Shown one piece after another: positions 18,100 to 27,406 of a DNA stretch of 64,000 nt. The DNA comes from SZUA-547 sp963669315. Lineage in GTDB: Bacteria; Pseudomonadota; Alphaproteobacteria; Rhodobacterales; Rhodobacteraceae. Within the stretch, counting starts at the first letter, position 1; the number at the start of each line of letters is the position of its first letter. Made by a program: the position numbers and the translations under genes. The notes under the pieces were generated by a model that was not told the origin of the DNA, ran no database searches, and saw only the letters and a program-made list of their open reading frames with translations. The DNA is taken from positions 1,612,001 through 1,676,000 of the forward strand of contig OY770021.1 in the NCBI GenBank assembly GCA_963669315.1, written 5' to 3'.

Positions 18100-18665
18100 G
18101 CTTCATTCGCCCGGAAGCGCAACGCGTTCTCGCACGTTGGGCCGGGACCGCAGGCTGGTTAGCCGCGCTTGTCGTCATTCTCTGGGTCGGCGGGACACTC
18201 GCGATCTCTGGCGGCTGGCTGGGCTGGGCCGCGCTGATCCTGTTTGCGCCCGTCGCCGGCTATTTCGCCTGGACCGCCTACACAACCGCTCGCCTCGCCG
18301 CGAACGTCACCGGACCGGGCTATGTGGAGATTAAGGAGCGGCGCATCCTTTATTTCGGGCCCTATGGCGGTTCGGTCGTGGATATCGAGGCGCTGTCGGG
18401 CGTCTCCATCGTCACCACCGATCGCGGCCCGGCGGAGGATGACGCATTCTGGCTGCTGGACCATGATGACGGGCCCGAAGTGATGATTCCCAACGCCGCC
18501 AAAGGGGCGGAGGGATTGCTGGACGCCTTCTCGGCCCTGCCCGGTTTCGCCTATGTGAAGGTCATCGAAGCCATGGGATCGACCCGCAACGCCAGCTTCA
18601 CAATCTGGCGACGGGCGGCGTCTGATGGCCGCCGGGCCTTGAAATCGGACCGCACGATCCACTAA
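18096..18665 (+). CDS. Membrane protein with a PH-like cytoplasmic domain, unknown function
   Basis: 189 residues, start overlapping the previous stop (ATGA). Two hydrophobic segments at about residues 17-37 and 40-62 form a membrane hairpin. The remaining C-terminal 125 residues read as a small beta-rich domain (VEIKERRILYFGPYGGSVVDIEAL), reminiscent of bacterial PH-like domains; this is a resemblance only. It lies 48 bases before gshA. No known function. Confidence 0.7.
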   Translation: MSFIRPEAQRVLARWAGTAGWLAALVVILWVGGTLAISGGWLGWAALILFAPVAGYFAWTAYTTARLAANVTGPGYVEIKERRILYFGPYGGSVVDIEALSGVSIVTTDRGPAEDDAFWLLDHDDGPEVMIPNAAKGAEGLLDAFSALPGFAYVKVIEAMGSTRNASFTIWRRAASDGRRALKSDRTIH

Positions 18666-18713
18666 TGCTGCGGCGCACCGGGAGTTTTCCGGGCGAGAGG
18701 AAGGATCACGCCC

Positions 18714-20078
18714 ATGTCGATACCGCAATCGGGTGGCGGGCCGATCGAGAGCCGCGATCAGCTTGTCGAGTTCCTTTCCTCAGGCTGCAAGCCGAGCGAT
18801 CAGTGGCGGATCGGAACCGAGCACGAGAAGTTCGGTTATCGCCTCTCGGACCATTCCCCACTTCCTTACGAGGGCGCCTGTTCGGTGCGCGCCATGCTGG
18901 AAGGGCTTCGCGATCAGTTCGGCTGGGCGCCAGTGCTGGAAGGCGGCAACATCATCGGCCTGACCAAGGACGGCGCGAATGTCAGCCTAGAGCCGGGCGG
19001 GCAGCTGGAGCTTTCCGGCGCGCCGCTGAAAACCATCCATCAAACCTGTGACGAGGTGCACACCCATCTGGCCGAAGTGAAGACGGTGGCCGACCGGATC
19101 GGCGCCGGGTTCATCGGTCTCGGAGCGGCGCCCGAATGGGCGCATGAGGACATGTCGGTGATGCCCAAGGGCCGCTACGGCATCATGACTGGCTATATGG
19201 GCAAGGTCGGCACGCACGGGACCCAGATGATGTACCGGTCCTGCACCATCCAGGTGAATCTCGACTTCGCGTCAGAGCCCGACATGGTCAAGAAGATGCG
19301 GGTGGCGCTGGCGTTGCAGCCGATCGCTACGGCGCTTTTCGCCAATTCGCCGTTCTTCGAGGGGAAGCCCACCGGGTTCGCCTCCTACCGCGCGCGGATC
19401 TGGCGCGACGTGGATGCTGACCGCACCGGCATGCTGCCCTTTGCTTTCGAGGACGGGTTCGGGTTTGAGCGCTATGTCGATTACGCGCTGAACGTCCCGA
19501 TGTATTTCGTCTATCGGGATGGAAAATACATCGATGCCTCCGGCCAGTGCTTTCAGGATTTTCTGAATGGCGAACTGGAGGCGGCGCCGGGCGTCACGCC
19601 GACGCTGAGCGACTGGGCGGACCACCTGACCACGATCTTCCCAGAGGCGCGGCTGAAACAGTTCATCGAGATGCGCGGCGCCGATGGCGGCCCATGGCGG
19701 CGCATCTGCGCGCTTCCCGCTTTCTGGGTCGGGCTGATCTATGACCAGGGGGCGCTGGACGCGGCCTGGGACGTCGCCAAGGGCTGGACGGATGAGGATC
19801 GAGACCAGTTGCGCTTTGACGCCGCAGAGAAGGCGCTGGGGGCGGAGGTGGCCGGAAGGTCGGTGCGGGATGTGGCGGCCGAGCTATTGGATATCGCTGA
19901 TACGGGCCTGCGCGCCCGCGCCGAATCCCACTTCGTCGACGCCAATGAAAGCCACTTCCTGAATGCGCTGAAAGAGGTGGTCGAAACCGGCCAGACCCTG
20001 TCCGACGAGCTGCTGGCGAAATACCATGGCGAGTGGGGCGGCGATCTCAGCCGGGTCTACGACGAATACAGTTACTAG
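18714..20078 (+). CDS. gshA: Glutamate-cysteine ligase, plant/alphaproteobacterial type
   Basis: First step of glutathione synthesis: ATP-dependent joining of glutamate gamma-carboxyl to cysteine. 454 residues, the usual length of the class found in Alphaproteobacteria and plants. Diagnostic runs are RIGTEHEKFGYRL, GGNIIGLTKDGANVSLEPGGQLELSG and MMYRSCTIQVNLDF. AAGGATCACGCCC precedes ATG 18714. It follows rsmE and two unknown genes on the same strand and converges on tldD with only 9 bases between the stops and no hairpin there. Confidence 0.95.
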   Translation: MSIPQSGGGPIESRDQLVEFLSSGCKPSDQWRIGTEHEKFGYRLSDHSPLPYEGACSVRAMLEGLRDQFGWAPVLEGGNIIGLTKDGANVSLEPGGQLELSGAPLKTIHQTCDEVHTHLAEVKTVADRIGAGFIGLGAAPEWAHEDMSVMPKGRYGIMTGYMGKVGTHGTQMMYRSCTIQVNLDFASEPDMVKKMRVALALQPIATALFANSPFFEGKPTGFASYRARIWRDVDADRTGMLPFAFEDGFGFERYVDYALNVPMYFVYRDGKYIDASGQCFQDFLNGELEAAPGVTPTLSDWADHLTTIFPEARLKQFIEMRGADGGPWRRICALPAFWVGLIYDQGALDAAWDVAKGWTDEDRDQLRFDAAEKALGAEVAGRSVRDVAAELLDIADTGLRARAESHFVDANESHFLNALKEVVETGQTLSDELLAKYHGEWGGDLSRVYDEYSY

Positions 20079-20087
20079 CTCGGTTTG

Positions 20088-21533
20088 TTACGCCGCCGAG
20101 CCGCCAATCGTCAGCCCGTTGATCAGCAGGGTCGGCTGGCCGACGCCAACCGGCACGCCCTGTCCGTTCTTGCCGCAGGTGCCGATCCCCGGATCCAGCT
20201 TCATGTCATTGCCGATCATCCGCACCTGATGCAGCGCTGTGGGGCCGTCGCCGACCAGCGTGGCGCCTTTGACCGGTCGTCCCACCTTGCCGTCTTTCAC
20301 CCGATAGGCCTCGGTGCAGGTGAAAACGAATTTTCCGTTGGTGATGTCCACCTGTCCGCCGCCGAACCCGACCGCGTAAATCCCGTCCTTCACCGCCGCG
20401 ACCACGTCCGCCGGGTCGGCCTCTCCGCCCAGCATGATCGTGTTGGTCATGCGCGGCATCGGAATATGGGCGTAGGATTGCCGTCGGCCGTTGCCGGTGG
20501 GCGCAACGTTCATCAGCCGGGCGTTCTGCCGGTCCTGCATGTATCCGACCAGTGTGCCGTCCTCGATCAGCACGTTGCGGTTGGTGGGCGTGCCTTCATC
20601 ATCCACCGTCAGGCTGCCGCGCCGGTCGGGGATCGTGCCGTCATCGATCACGGTGACGCCCCGCGCGGCGACCTGGCTGCCCATCAGTCCCGCGAAGGCT
20701 GAGGTTCCCTTGCGGTTAAAATCGCCCTCCAGCCCGTGGCCGACCGCCTCGTGCAGCATCACGCCGGGCCAGCCGGCGCCCAGCGCCACCTCCATCACCC
20801 CGGCGGGCGCGTTTTCGGCCTCCAGATTCACCAGCGCGATCCTGAGCGCCTCATCCGCCATCGCGCGCCAGTTCTCGCCTTTCAGCATGTCGTCATAGCC
20901 GAATCGGCCACCACCGCCCGCATGGCCCGATTCGCGCCGCCCGTCCTTTTCCACGATCACGCTGACATCCATGCGCACCATCGGCCGCGTGTCGGCGTAG
21001 CGCGCGCCATCGGGCCGCAGGATCTCCACCTCTTGCAGCCCGCCCGAGATATTGGCCGAGACTTGCGCCACGCGACTGTCCTTGTCGCGCAGATAGTCGT
21101 CGATTTCCCGCAGCGTCTCGACCTTGGTGGCGAATACGGGTCCGGCCAGCGGGTCGATGGGCGCATAAAGCCGCTGATTGGTCCGGGCGGGTCCGGTCTC
21201 CAGCGTTCCGCCGCCGTCGCGCGCCGCAAGTTTCGCGGTCTCCGCCGCCCGTTTGACCGCCGCGATAGAGGTCTCGGAGGAGTGCGCGTAACCCGCCGCC
21301 TCTCCGCGCACTACGCGCAAACCAAACCCTTCAGCCGAATCATAGGCCGCGTTACGAAGCCGCCCGTCGTCGAAGGACAACGATTCAGAGCGCCGCCGCT
21401 CCAGAAAAATCTCTCCGTCATCGGCGCCTGTCGCGGCGTCCCGAAGGGTTGTCAGCGCCTCTCCCTCATCAAGCGATGATTCGAATGGGCGAAACGGTTC
21501 ATGGTCCAGAGGCATGTCGGAAATGTCTTTCAT
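20088..21533 (-). CDS. tldD: Metalloprotease TldD
   Basis: Zinc metallopeptidase subunit that with TldE (PmbA) processes modified peptides and antitoxins. 481 residues. The active-site helix reads MLHEAVGHGLEGDF, the HEXXXH motif of the family, and the C-terminal GGGQVDITNGKFVFTC and GPTALHQVRMIGND runs are conserved. No partner tldE is visible in this window. It is divergent from ctaC with a 171-base spacer that must hold both promoters; I could not place -10/-35 boxes reliably. Confidence 0.96.
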   Translation of the reverse strand: MKDISDMPLDHEPFRPFESSLDEGEALTTLRDAATGADDGEIFLERRRSESLSFDDGRLRNAAYDSAEGFGLRVVRGEAAGYAHSSETSIAAVKRAAETAKLAARDGGGTLETGPARTNQRLYAPIDPLAGPVFATKVETLREIDDYLRDKDSRVAQVSANISGGLQEVEILRPDGARYADTRPMVRMDVSVIVEKDGRRESGHAGGGGRFGYDDMLKGENWRAMADEALRIALVNLEAENAPAGVMEVALGAGWPGVMLHEAVGHGLEGDFNRKGTSAFAGLMGSQVAARGVTVIDDGTIPDRRGSLTVDDEGTPTNRNVLIEDGTLVGYMQDRQNARLMNVAPTGNGRRQSYAHIPMPRMTNTIMLGGEADPADVVAAVKDGIYAVGFGGGQVDITNGKFVFTCTEAYRVKDGKVGRPVKGATLVGDGPTALHQVRMIGNDMKLDPGIGTCGKNGQGVPVGVGQPTLLINGLTIGGSAA

Positions 21534-21704
21534 CGATGTTGCGGGCGCGGGCGTGATATCGCGGGCGCGGGGCGGAATTATGGTGCAAAACCCTTGCTCC
21601 GCACTATGGTCTATGCTTTTAGCGGGAAATCAAGCGAGGGTGACGGTCGGCGCGGACTGCGCGCGCCATCTCAGGCCCGCCCGAGACAGCAACGGGACGA
21701 CAGC

Positions 21705-22559
21705 ATGCGCAATACATTTCTCGCCGCCGCCGCGGCGATCGCCACCGGGTCCGTCGCCAACGGCGCTTTGGCGCAGGACGGTATGGAGCGGATCGGAAAA
21801 CCCGTTCCGGGCGGTGTGAATTTCCAGCCCGCGGCGTCCGAAGTGATGCGCGACCTCACCTGGTATGACTCGCTGCTGCACTTCTATCTGTTGCCTGCGA
21901 TCGTGATTTTCGTCTGCGCTCTGCTGGTATGGGTGTTCATTCGCTACAACGCCAAGGCCAATCCTGAGCCGAAGCGCTTCACTCACAACATGGTCGTCGA
22001 GGTGGTCTGGACCGTCGTTCCGATCATCATTCTGGTGCTGATGATCGCCCCGTCGCTGCGCATCCTCTATCAGCAAATGGTCATTCCGGAGTCCGAGATC
22101 ACCATCAAGGCGACAGGCAACCAGTGGTACTGGACCTACGAATATCCGGATCTCGAGCTGGAATTCGACGCCGCCATGTTGGCGAAGGAGGATCTGGCCG
22201 AGAACGGCTATATGGAGGACGAGTACCTGCTGGCCGCCGACACGGCGATCGTCGTGCCGGTGAACACCAATATTCGCCTTCAGATCGCCGCTTCGGACGT
22301 AATCCACAGCTTTGCTCTTCCTGCTCTTGGCCTGAAGATGGACGGCGTTCCCGGCCGTCTGAACGAGACCTGGTTCAATGCGGAGAAAGAAGGCGTCTAT
22401 TTTGGCCAGTGCTCTGAGCTTTGCGGCACACTGCATTCCTACATGCCGATCTCGCTGCTTGTGGTCTCGAATGACGAATACGAGGACTGGGTCGCCGATC
22501 AGCAATTCGCGCAGGGCGTGACGCCGAAGGACGCGACCAAGCTCGCCTCGGCGGACTAG
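21705..22559 (+). CDS. ctaC: Cytochrome c oxidase subunit II (CuA)
   Basis: Receives electrons from cytochrome c at the binuclear CuA centre of aa3 oxidase. 284 residues from ATG 21705. A signal peptide (cleavage near ALAQ-DG) precedes two transmembrane helices (about 60-80 and 100-120). The periplasmic cupredoxin domain has all CuA ligands: His201, Cys236, Glu238, Cys240, His244 and Met247, plus the aromatic patch NQWYWTYEYPD. First gene of the oxidase biogenesis block; subunit I (ctaD) is not here. Confidence 0.97.
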   Translation: MRNTFLAAAAAIATGSVANGALAQDGMERIGKPVPGGVNFQPAASEVMRDLTWYDSLLHFYLLPAIVIFVCALLVWVFIRYNAKANPEPKRFTHNMVVEVVWTVVPIIILVLMIAPSLRILYQQMVIPESEITIKATGNQWYWTYEYPDLELEFDAAMLAKEDLAENGYMEDEYLLAADTAIVVPVNTNIRLQIAASDVIHSFALPALGLKMDGVPGRLNETWFNAEKEGVYFGQCSELCGTLHSYMPISLLVVSNDEYEDWVADQQFAQGVTPKDATKLASAD

Positions 22560-22585
22560 GCGATCAGGCTGGATCGATATAGGCG

Positions 22586-23554
22586 ATGACCACTTTGGAC
22601 AGAACCGCTGCGCTGGACGCGCTGGGAACGGCGCAAGAGGCCGAACCGCGCGACTACTGGGCGCTTCTGAAGCCGCGCGTGATGTCGCTGGTGGTGTTCA
22701 CCGCGCTGGTTGGTCTGGCGGCCGCGCCCACGGGCGTGCATCCGGTCGTCGCCTTCGCCTCGATCCTCTGCATCGCGGTTGGCGCCGGCGCCTCCGGCGC
22801 TCTGAACATGTGGTGGGACGCGGATATCGACGCCGTGATGGCGCGCACGCAAAAACGACCTGTGCCCTCAGGCCGTGTGACGCCGGAAGAGGCGATGGGC
22901 TTCGGCCTGGGCCTGTCGGTGATCGCCGTCACGATGCTGGCGGTCTTCGCGAATTTTCTGGCCGCCGGACTGCTGGCCTTCACCATCTTTTTCTACGCGG
23001 TGATCTACACGATGTGGCTGAAGCGCTCGACGCCGCAGAACATCGTGATCGGAGGGGCCGCAGGCGCGTTCCCGCCGATGATCGGCTGGGCGGTCGCGAC
23101 AGGTGGCGTCTCGGTCGAATCCATCCTGATGTTTCTGGTGATCTTCCTGTGGACGCCCCCGCATTTCTGGGCGCTGGCGCTGTTCCGGAACGAAGATTAC
23201 AGCAAGGCGGGCGTGCCTATGCTTCCCGTCGCAGCCGGGGACGCCGCCACCCGCAAGCAAATCTGGCTCTACACCGTCGTTCTGGCGCCGATCTCTTTCG
23301 CGCCCGCCTTCACCCAGATTGGCGGCCCGATCTATCTGGCGACCGCGATCTGGTTCAACGCGGCCTTCATCGCCGCCGCCTGGCGCGTCGCGCGCCGGGA
23401 CGAGGCGGCCTCGACCGCGGATAAGCATCGCGCGGAAAAGAAGATGTTTGGCGTCTCGATCGTCTATCTGTTCGCGCTGTTCTGCGCCCTTGGCGGAGAG
23501 GCGATCCTGCGAGCGGTCATTGGCGATTACGCCCCTTGGCTGGTCCTGTTCTGA
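22586..23554 (+). CDS. ctaB: Protoheme IX farnesyltransferase (heme O synthase)
   Basis: Membrane UbiA-superfamily enzyme that farnesylates heme B to heme O, needed for heme A of the oxidase. 322 residues, about nine hydrophobic segments. The Asp-rich site NMWWDADIDAVMARTQKRP and the conserved TPPHFWALALF region are clear. Lies 26 bases after ctaC in the usual ctaC-ctaB-ctaG-ctaE order. Confidence 0.97.
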   Translation: MTTLDRTAALDALGTAQEAEPRDYWALLKPRVMSLVVFTALVGLAAAPTGVHPVVAFASILCIAVGAGASGALNMWWDADIDAVMARTQKRPVPSGRVTPEEAMGFGLGLSVIAVTMLAVFANFLAAGLLAFTIFFYAVIYTMWLKRSTPQNIVIGGAAGAFPPMIGWAVATGGVSVESILMFLVIFLWTPPHFWALALFRNEDYSKAGVPMLPVAAGDAATRKQIWLYTVVLAPISFAPAFTQIGGPIYLATAIWFNAAFIAAAWRVARRDEAASTADKHRAEKKMFGVSIVYLFALFCALGGEAILRAVIGDYAPWLVLF

Positions 23555-23556
23555 GG

Positions 23557-23721
23557 ATGGTGGATATGCCTGATCCGAAAGAGCATGAGCTCCACAAACG
23601 CCGCAAAGGGCGGAACTATGCGCTGCTGGCCGTGCTGGCGGGTTTTGTGCTGCTGATTTTCGCGGTCACCATCGTCAAGCTGGGCGACGCGGCGGGCAAT
23701 CCGTCGGCGATCGCGTGGTGA
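23557..23721 (+). CDS. CoxF-like small single-pass membrane protein
   Basis: 54 codons from ATG 23557, or 51 from ATG 23566, which has GGTGG closer by. A basic N-terminal stretch (HELHKRRKGRN) is followed by one transmembrane helix (about residues 22-42). Its position between ctaB and ctaG and its topology fit the CoxF-type assembly protein found in Rhodobacterales oxidase operons. Exact role unproven. It ends four bases before ctaG. Confidence 0.75.
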   Translation: MVDMPDPKEHELHKRRKGRNYALLAVLAGFVLLIFAVTIVKLGDAAGNPSAIAW

Positions 23722-23725
23722 GGGC

Positions 23726-24325
23726 ATGAGCGGAACGCGCAAATCCTCCCTAAGGACAGTCGCGCCACTACTGGGCGTGATCCTGTTCATGGGCGGGATG
23801 TCCTTCGCCGCGGTGCCGCTCTACGACATGTTTTGCCGGGTGACTGGCTGGGGCGGCGCGACCAGCGTGGCCGGGGCCGCGTCCGGCACTGTGCTGGAGC
23901 GCACGATCAATGTGCGGTTCGACGCCTCGAAAGAGCGTGGCATGCCGTGGGACTTTCGCCCGGCGACCAAAGAGATGACGCTGAAGATCGGCGAGACCGG
24001 GCTCGCCTTCTATACAGCGCACAACCCGACCGACCGGCCGATCGCAGGCAGCGCCAGCTATAATGTCGCGCCCTTCGCGGCGGGCGGCTATTTCACCAAG
24101 ATCGACTGCTTCTGCTTTGAAGAGCAGGTCCTGCAGCCGGGCGAGACGGTTGAGATGCCGGTGACCTTTTATGTTGATCCGGAAATTGTCGAAGATCAGG
24201 AAGCGGCTCTCGTGAAGACGATCACGTTGAGCTACACAATGCATGAGATTGATTTGCCTGAAGCGCTCGCCGATGCTGGCGATGCGGCCGCGGGCGGAAA
24301 AACGGGGAACGCTGCGCTGAACTGA
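23726..24325 (+). CDS. ctaG: Cytochrome c oxidase assembly protein CtaG/Cox11
   Basis: Inner-membrane copper chaperone for the CuB site of subunit I. 199 residues: a single N-terminal membrane anchor (about 11-30), the VPLYDMFCRVTG motif, and a periplasmic Ig-like domain with the copper-binding CFCF motif (KIDCFCFEEQ). All are Cox11 hallmarks. Four bases after the CoxF-like gene and followed by subunit III. Confidence 0.97.
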   Translation: MSGTRKSSLRTVAPLLGVILFMGGMSFAAVPLYDMFCRVTGWGGATSVAGAASGTVLERTINVRFDASKERGMPWDFRPATKEMTLKIGETGLAFYTAHNPTDRPIAGSASYNVAPFAAGGYFTKIDCFCFEEQVLQPGETVEMPVTFYVDPEIVEDQEAALVKTITLSYTMHEIDLPEALADAGDAAAGGKTGNAALN

Positions 24326-24347
24326 CGGCGCGGGAGGAGAGGGACGG

Positions 24348-25124
24348 ATGGCCCACGAAAAGAACCACGACTATCACATCATCAACCCCAGCCTCTGGCC
24401 CTTCACCGGCGCGCTGGGCGCCTTTGTGATGCTGACCGGCGCGGTCAGCTTCTTCCATGGCGGCGCCCCAACAGCGCTTCTGCTTGGCCTGCTGCTGGTG
24501 ATCTTCACCATGATCGTCTGGTGGATCGACGTGGTGAAGGAAAGCCACGCGGGCGATCACACACCGGTGGTGCAGATCGGTCTTCGCTATGGCGTCATCA
24601 TGTTCATCGCCTCTGAGGTGATGTTCTTCCTCGCCTGGTTCTGGAGCTTCTTCAAACACGCCATTTACCCCATGCAGGGCGAATGGCCGCCGGTCGGAAT
24701 CGAGACCTTCGACGCCTGGCATCTGCCGCTGATCAATACGCTGATCCTGCTGACTTCGGGCGCGACGGTGACCTGGGCGCATCACGCTCTGCTGGAGGAT
24801 GACCGCCACGGCCTGAAATGGGGCCTGATCCTGACCGTGGTTCTTGGCGCGCTGTTCACGCTGCTGCAGGCCTATGAATACAGCCACGCGGCGTTCAGCT
24901 TCGGCGGCAACATCTACGGCGCGAACTTCTTCATGGCGACCGGGTTCCACGGCGCGCATGTGGTCATCGGCACCATTTTCCTGGGTGTCTGTCTTGGCCG
25001 CGCCCTGAAGGGACATTTCTCGCCTGAGAAGCATATCGGCTTCGAGGCCGCCGCCTGGTATTGGCACTTCGTCGATGTCGTCTGGCTGTTCTTGTTCGCC
25101 GGCATCTATATCTGGGGCGGCTGA
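24348..25124 (+). CDS. ctaE: Cytochrome c oxidase subunit III
   Basis: 258 residues with seven hydrophobic helices, matching CoxC/CtaE. Conserved stretches include HIINPSLWPFTGALGA, ASEVMFFLAWFWSFF and AAWYWHFVDVVWLFLF at the C-terminus. Ribosome-binding site GGAGGAG precedes ATG 24348. A strong hairpin lies 27 bases after the stop. Confidence 0.97.
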   Translation: MAHEKNHDYHIINPSLWPFTGALGAFVMLTGAVSFFHGGAPTALLLGLLLVIFTMIVWWIDVVKESHAGDHTPVVQIGLRYGVIMFIASEVMFFLAWFWSFFKHAIYPMQGEWPPVGIETFDAWHLPLINTLILLTSGATVTWAHHALLEDDRHGLKWGLILTVVLGALFTLLQAYEYSHAAFSFGGNIYGANFFMATGFHGAHVVIGTIFLGVCLGRALKGHFSPEKHIGFEAAAWYWHFVDVVWLFLFAGIYIWGG

Positions 25125-25151
25125 CGCGCGATCAGATATAACGAGAGTTTG

Positions 25152-25181
25152 GGAGCCCGCGCCGTATCAGGCGCGGGCTCC
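25152..25181 (+). terminator. Perfect 12-bp hairpin between ctaE and SURF1
   Basis: GGAGCCCGCGCC (25152-25163) pairs perfectly with GGCGCGGGCTCC (25170-25181) around the loop GTATCA. No U-run follows (GTCGTTCGG), so it may attenuate rather than stop transcription, or protect the upstream mRNA end. SURF1 begins 20 bases later. Confidence 0.6.
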
Positions 25182-25201
25182 GTCGTTCGGAGAGGTTGGA
25201 G

Positions 25202-25945
25202 ATGAGCCGGGTAAAGGGACGGGTGGCCGCGACCATCGCGCTTGGCCTGATCGGCTCGGCTGTTCTTTGCGGGCTCGGCCTCTGGCAGGTGCAACGACTG
25301 GCCTGGAAAGAGGCGCTGATCGCAGAGCTGGGCGCGCGGCTGACGGCCGCCCCGACCGCGCTGCCGGCCACACTGGACCAGGAGGCGCATGAGTTTCGCC
25401 GGGTTGAGATTACCGGCCGCTTCAGCAGGGCGGAGGGCGCGCACGGCTTCGCCGATATCGCCTACCTGATGACCAAGCGGCCCTGGGGCGCTGGATACCG
25501 TGTGATCCAACCGTTCGAGACTACGGGCGGGCGGGTTGTTCTGGTCGATCGTGGTTATGTCCCGGTGGCTCAGAAGAACGATGGTGGGCGCGCGGCGATA
25601 CCCACCCCGCCGCCGGACGGCGAGATCACGCTCGCCGGCGCGCTGCGCTGGCCCGATGACGCCGATGGGTTCAACGACCTGTCGAAGCCGCCCGCGGACA
25701 ATGTCTGGCTGACGCGAGAAGTGCCGCGCACCGCCCCGCTCTTTGATGCGGAGCCGGTTCTGGTTGTGGCGGAGACGTCGACGGCCCCCGACGGCGCGGA
25801 GTTTCCGATTCCGTTGCCGGTCGCGGTGAACCTGCCGAACGATCATCTGCAATACGCCATCACCTGGTTCACGATGGCGGCGATCTGGGTCGGGTTCGCG
25901 ATAGCGCTGGTGCGCCGGGCGCGACGGCGGTCCGCGGAGGGCTAG
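25202..25945 (+). CDS. SURF1 family cytochrome oxidase biogenesis protein
   Basis: 247 residues from ATG 25202 (GGAGAGGTTGG upstream). An N-terminal transmembrane segment, the LGLWQVQRLAWKEAL motif, and a C-terminal helix (DHLQYAITWFTMAAIWVGFAIAL) frame a periplasmic domain, the SURF1 layout. It aids heme A insertion into subunit I. Separated from ctaE by a 12-bp hairpin. Confidence 0.95.
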   Translation: MSRVKGRVAATIALGLIGSAVLCGLGLWQVQRLAWKEALIAELGARLTAAPTALPATLDQEAHEFRRVEITGRFSRAEGAHGFADIAYLMTKRPWGAGYRVIQPFETTGGRVVLVDRGYVPVAQKNDGGRAAIPTPPPDGEITLAGALRWPDDADGFNDLSKPPADNVWLTREVPRTAPLFDAEPVLVVAETSTAPDGAEFPIPLPVAVNLPNDHLQYAITWFTMAAIWVGFAIALVRRARRRSAEG

Positions 25946-26011
25946 CGGAGATTGCGGCGCGCGGCACGCCGGTCTATAGCGGTGCGCGGATTTTTGGCGG
26001 GGGAGAACGCC

Positions 26012-27406
26012 TTGAAATATGTCAGCACGCGGGGCGCGGCCCCGGTTCTGGATTTCGAAGAGACGATGCTGACCGGGCTGGCCCGCGACGGCGGCCTCTA
26101 TGTGCCCGCCGCGTGGCCGGTGCTGTCGCTCGATGAGATCGCTGGATTCGCCGGCCAACCTTACGAGGCGGTCGCCGAGGCTGTGATGCGCCCCTTCATC
26201 GGCGACGCGTTCGGTGAGCAGGAGTTCCGCGACATCATCGCCCGCGCCTATGCGAATTTCGGCCATATCGCGCGGTGCCCACTGGTGCAGATCGGCCCGA
26301 ACGACTGGGTGCTGGAGCTGCACCACGGACCGACCCTCGCCTTCAAGGACGTGGCGATGCAGCTGATCGGGCAGCTGTTCGAGACGGCGCTGACCCGCAG
26401 GGACAAACGGGCAACCATCGTCGGCGCCACGTCGGGCGATACCGGATCGGCGGCGATTGAGGCGTTCAAGGGGCTCGACGCAGTCGACGTATTCATCCTT
26501 TATCCGCATGGCCGGGTGTCCGAGGTGCAGCGCCGCCAAATGACGACGCCGTCCGAGGCGAATGTCCACGCATTGGCCGTCGAAGGCGATTTCGACGACT
26601 GCCAGGCGCTGGTCAAGGCGATGTTCAACGACTTCAAGTTCCGTGACAAGGTCGGCCTCGCGGCGGTGAACTCGATCAACTGGGCGCGGGTGCTGGCCCA
26701 ATCCGTCTACTACTTCACCGCCGCCGTCGCGCTTGGCGCGCCTAGCAGGAAAGTCTCTTTCTCCGTCCCCACCGGCAATTTCGGCGACGTCTTCGCCGGG
26801 CTGGTGGCCAAGCGCATGGGCCTGCCCATCGACCGGCTGCTCGTCGCGACGAACGAAAACGACATCCTGCATCGAACGCTGCAAACCGGCGCCTACACCC
26901 GCACCGGTGTGACGCCCACCATCTCGCCTTCGATGGACATTCAGGTCAGCTCGAATTTCGAGCGGTTGCTGTTCGAGCTCTATGACCGCGAGGGCGCCGC
27001 CGTGGCCGGTTTGATGGAGGTGCTGTCTTCCGCCGGCGCCTTCGCTCTGTCGCAGGGCGCGCGCGAAAAGCTGGCGGAGGAGTTCGACAGCGCCCGCGCC
27101 GATCAGGCGGAGACCTCAGCTACCATCGCGCGCATCCGCGCGGAGACGGGGCAGATTCTGGACCCCCACACGGCGGTCGGCGTGAAGGCGGCATCCGATG
27201 TGCGCCGCGACGTCTCCGTTCCTATGGTCGCTCTCGGCACCGCCCATGCGGCCAAGTTCCCTGACGCCGTCGAGGCCGCCTGCGGCGTGCGCCCGCCCTT
27301 GCCGCCGCGGATGGCTGACCTTTACGAGAGGGAAGAACGGCTTACCGTGGTTCCAAACGACCTGAAGGCCATCGAGTCCCTGATCAAAAAGGCGCGAAAC
27401 GCGTGA
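26012..27406 (+). CDS. thrC: Threonine synthase
   Basis: PLP enzyme converting O-phosphohomoserine to threonine. 464 residues if it starts at TTG 26012, just after GGGGAGAACGCC, which gives the family N-terminus (M)KYVSTRGAAPVLDF. The frame is open upstream to 25952, but those residues do not fit the family. The PLP lysine is Lys112 in HHGPTLAFKDVAMQ, and the phosphate-binding loop is TSGDTGSAAIEA. The stop overlaps the next start (GTGA), coupling it to the M16 gene; this pairing is common in Rhodobacterales. Confidence 0.96.
   Translation: MKYVSTRGAAPVLDFEETMLTGLARDGGLYVPAAWPVLSLDEIAGFAGQPYEAVAEAVMRPFIGDAFGEQEFRDIIARAYANFGHIARCPLVQIGPNDWVLELHHGPTLAFKDVAMQLIGQLFETALTRRDKRATIVGATSGDTGSAAIEAFKGLDAVDVFILYPHGRVSEVQRRQMTTPSEANVHALAVEGDFDDCQALVKAMFNDFKFRDKVGLAAVNSINWARVLAQSVYYFTAAVALGAPSRKVSFSVPTGNFGDVFAGLVAKRMGLPIDRLLVATNENDILHRTLQTGAYTRTGVTPTISPSMDIQVSSNFERLLFELYDREGAAVAGLMEVLSSAGAFALSQGAREKLAEEFDSARADQAETSATIARIRAETGQILDPHTAVGVKAASDVRRDVSVPMVALGTAHAAKFPDAVEAACGVRPPLPPRMADLYEREERLTVVPNDLKAIESLIKKARNA

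Noticed and set aside
21534..21704. A TTGCTC / TATGCT pair as the ctaC promoter
   Set aside because: The spacing is only 12 bases, too short for a sigma-70 type promoter, so it is not listed as a feature.
25106..26884. A 592-codon minus-strand open frame across SURF1 and thrC
   Set aside because: Arg/Gln-rich shadow of two well-supported genes, no domain, no ribosome-binding site.
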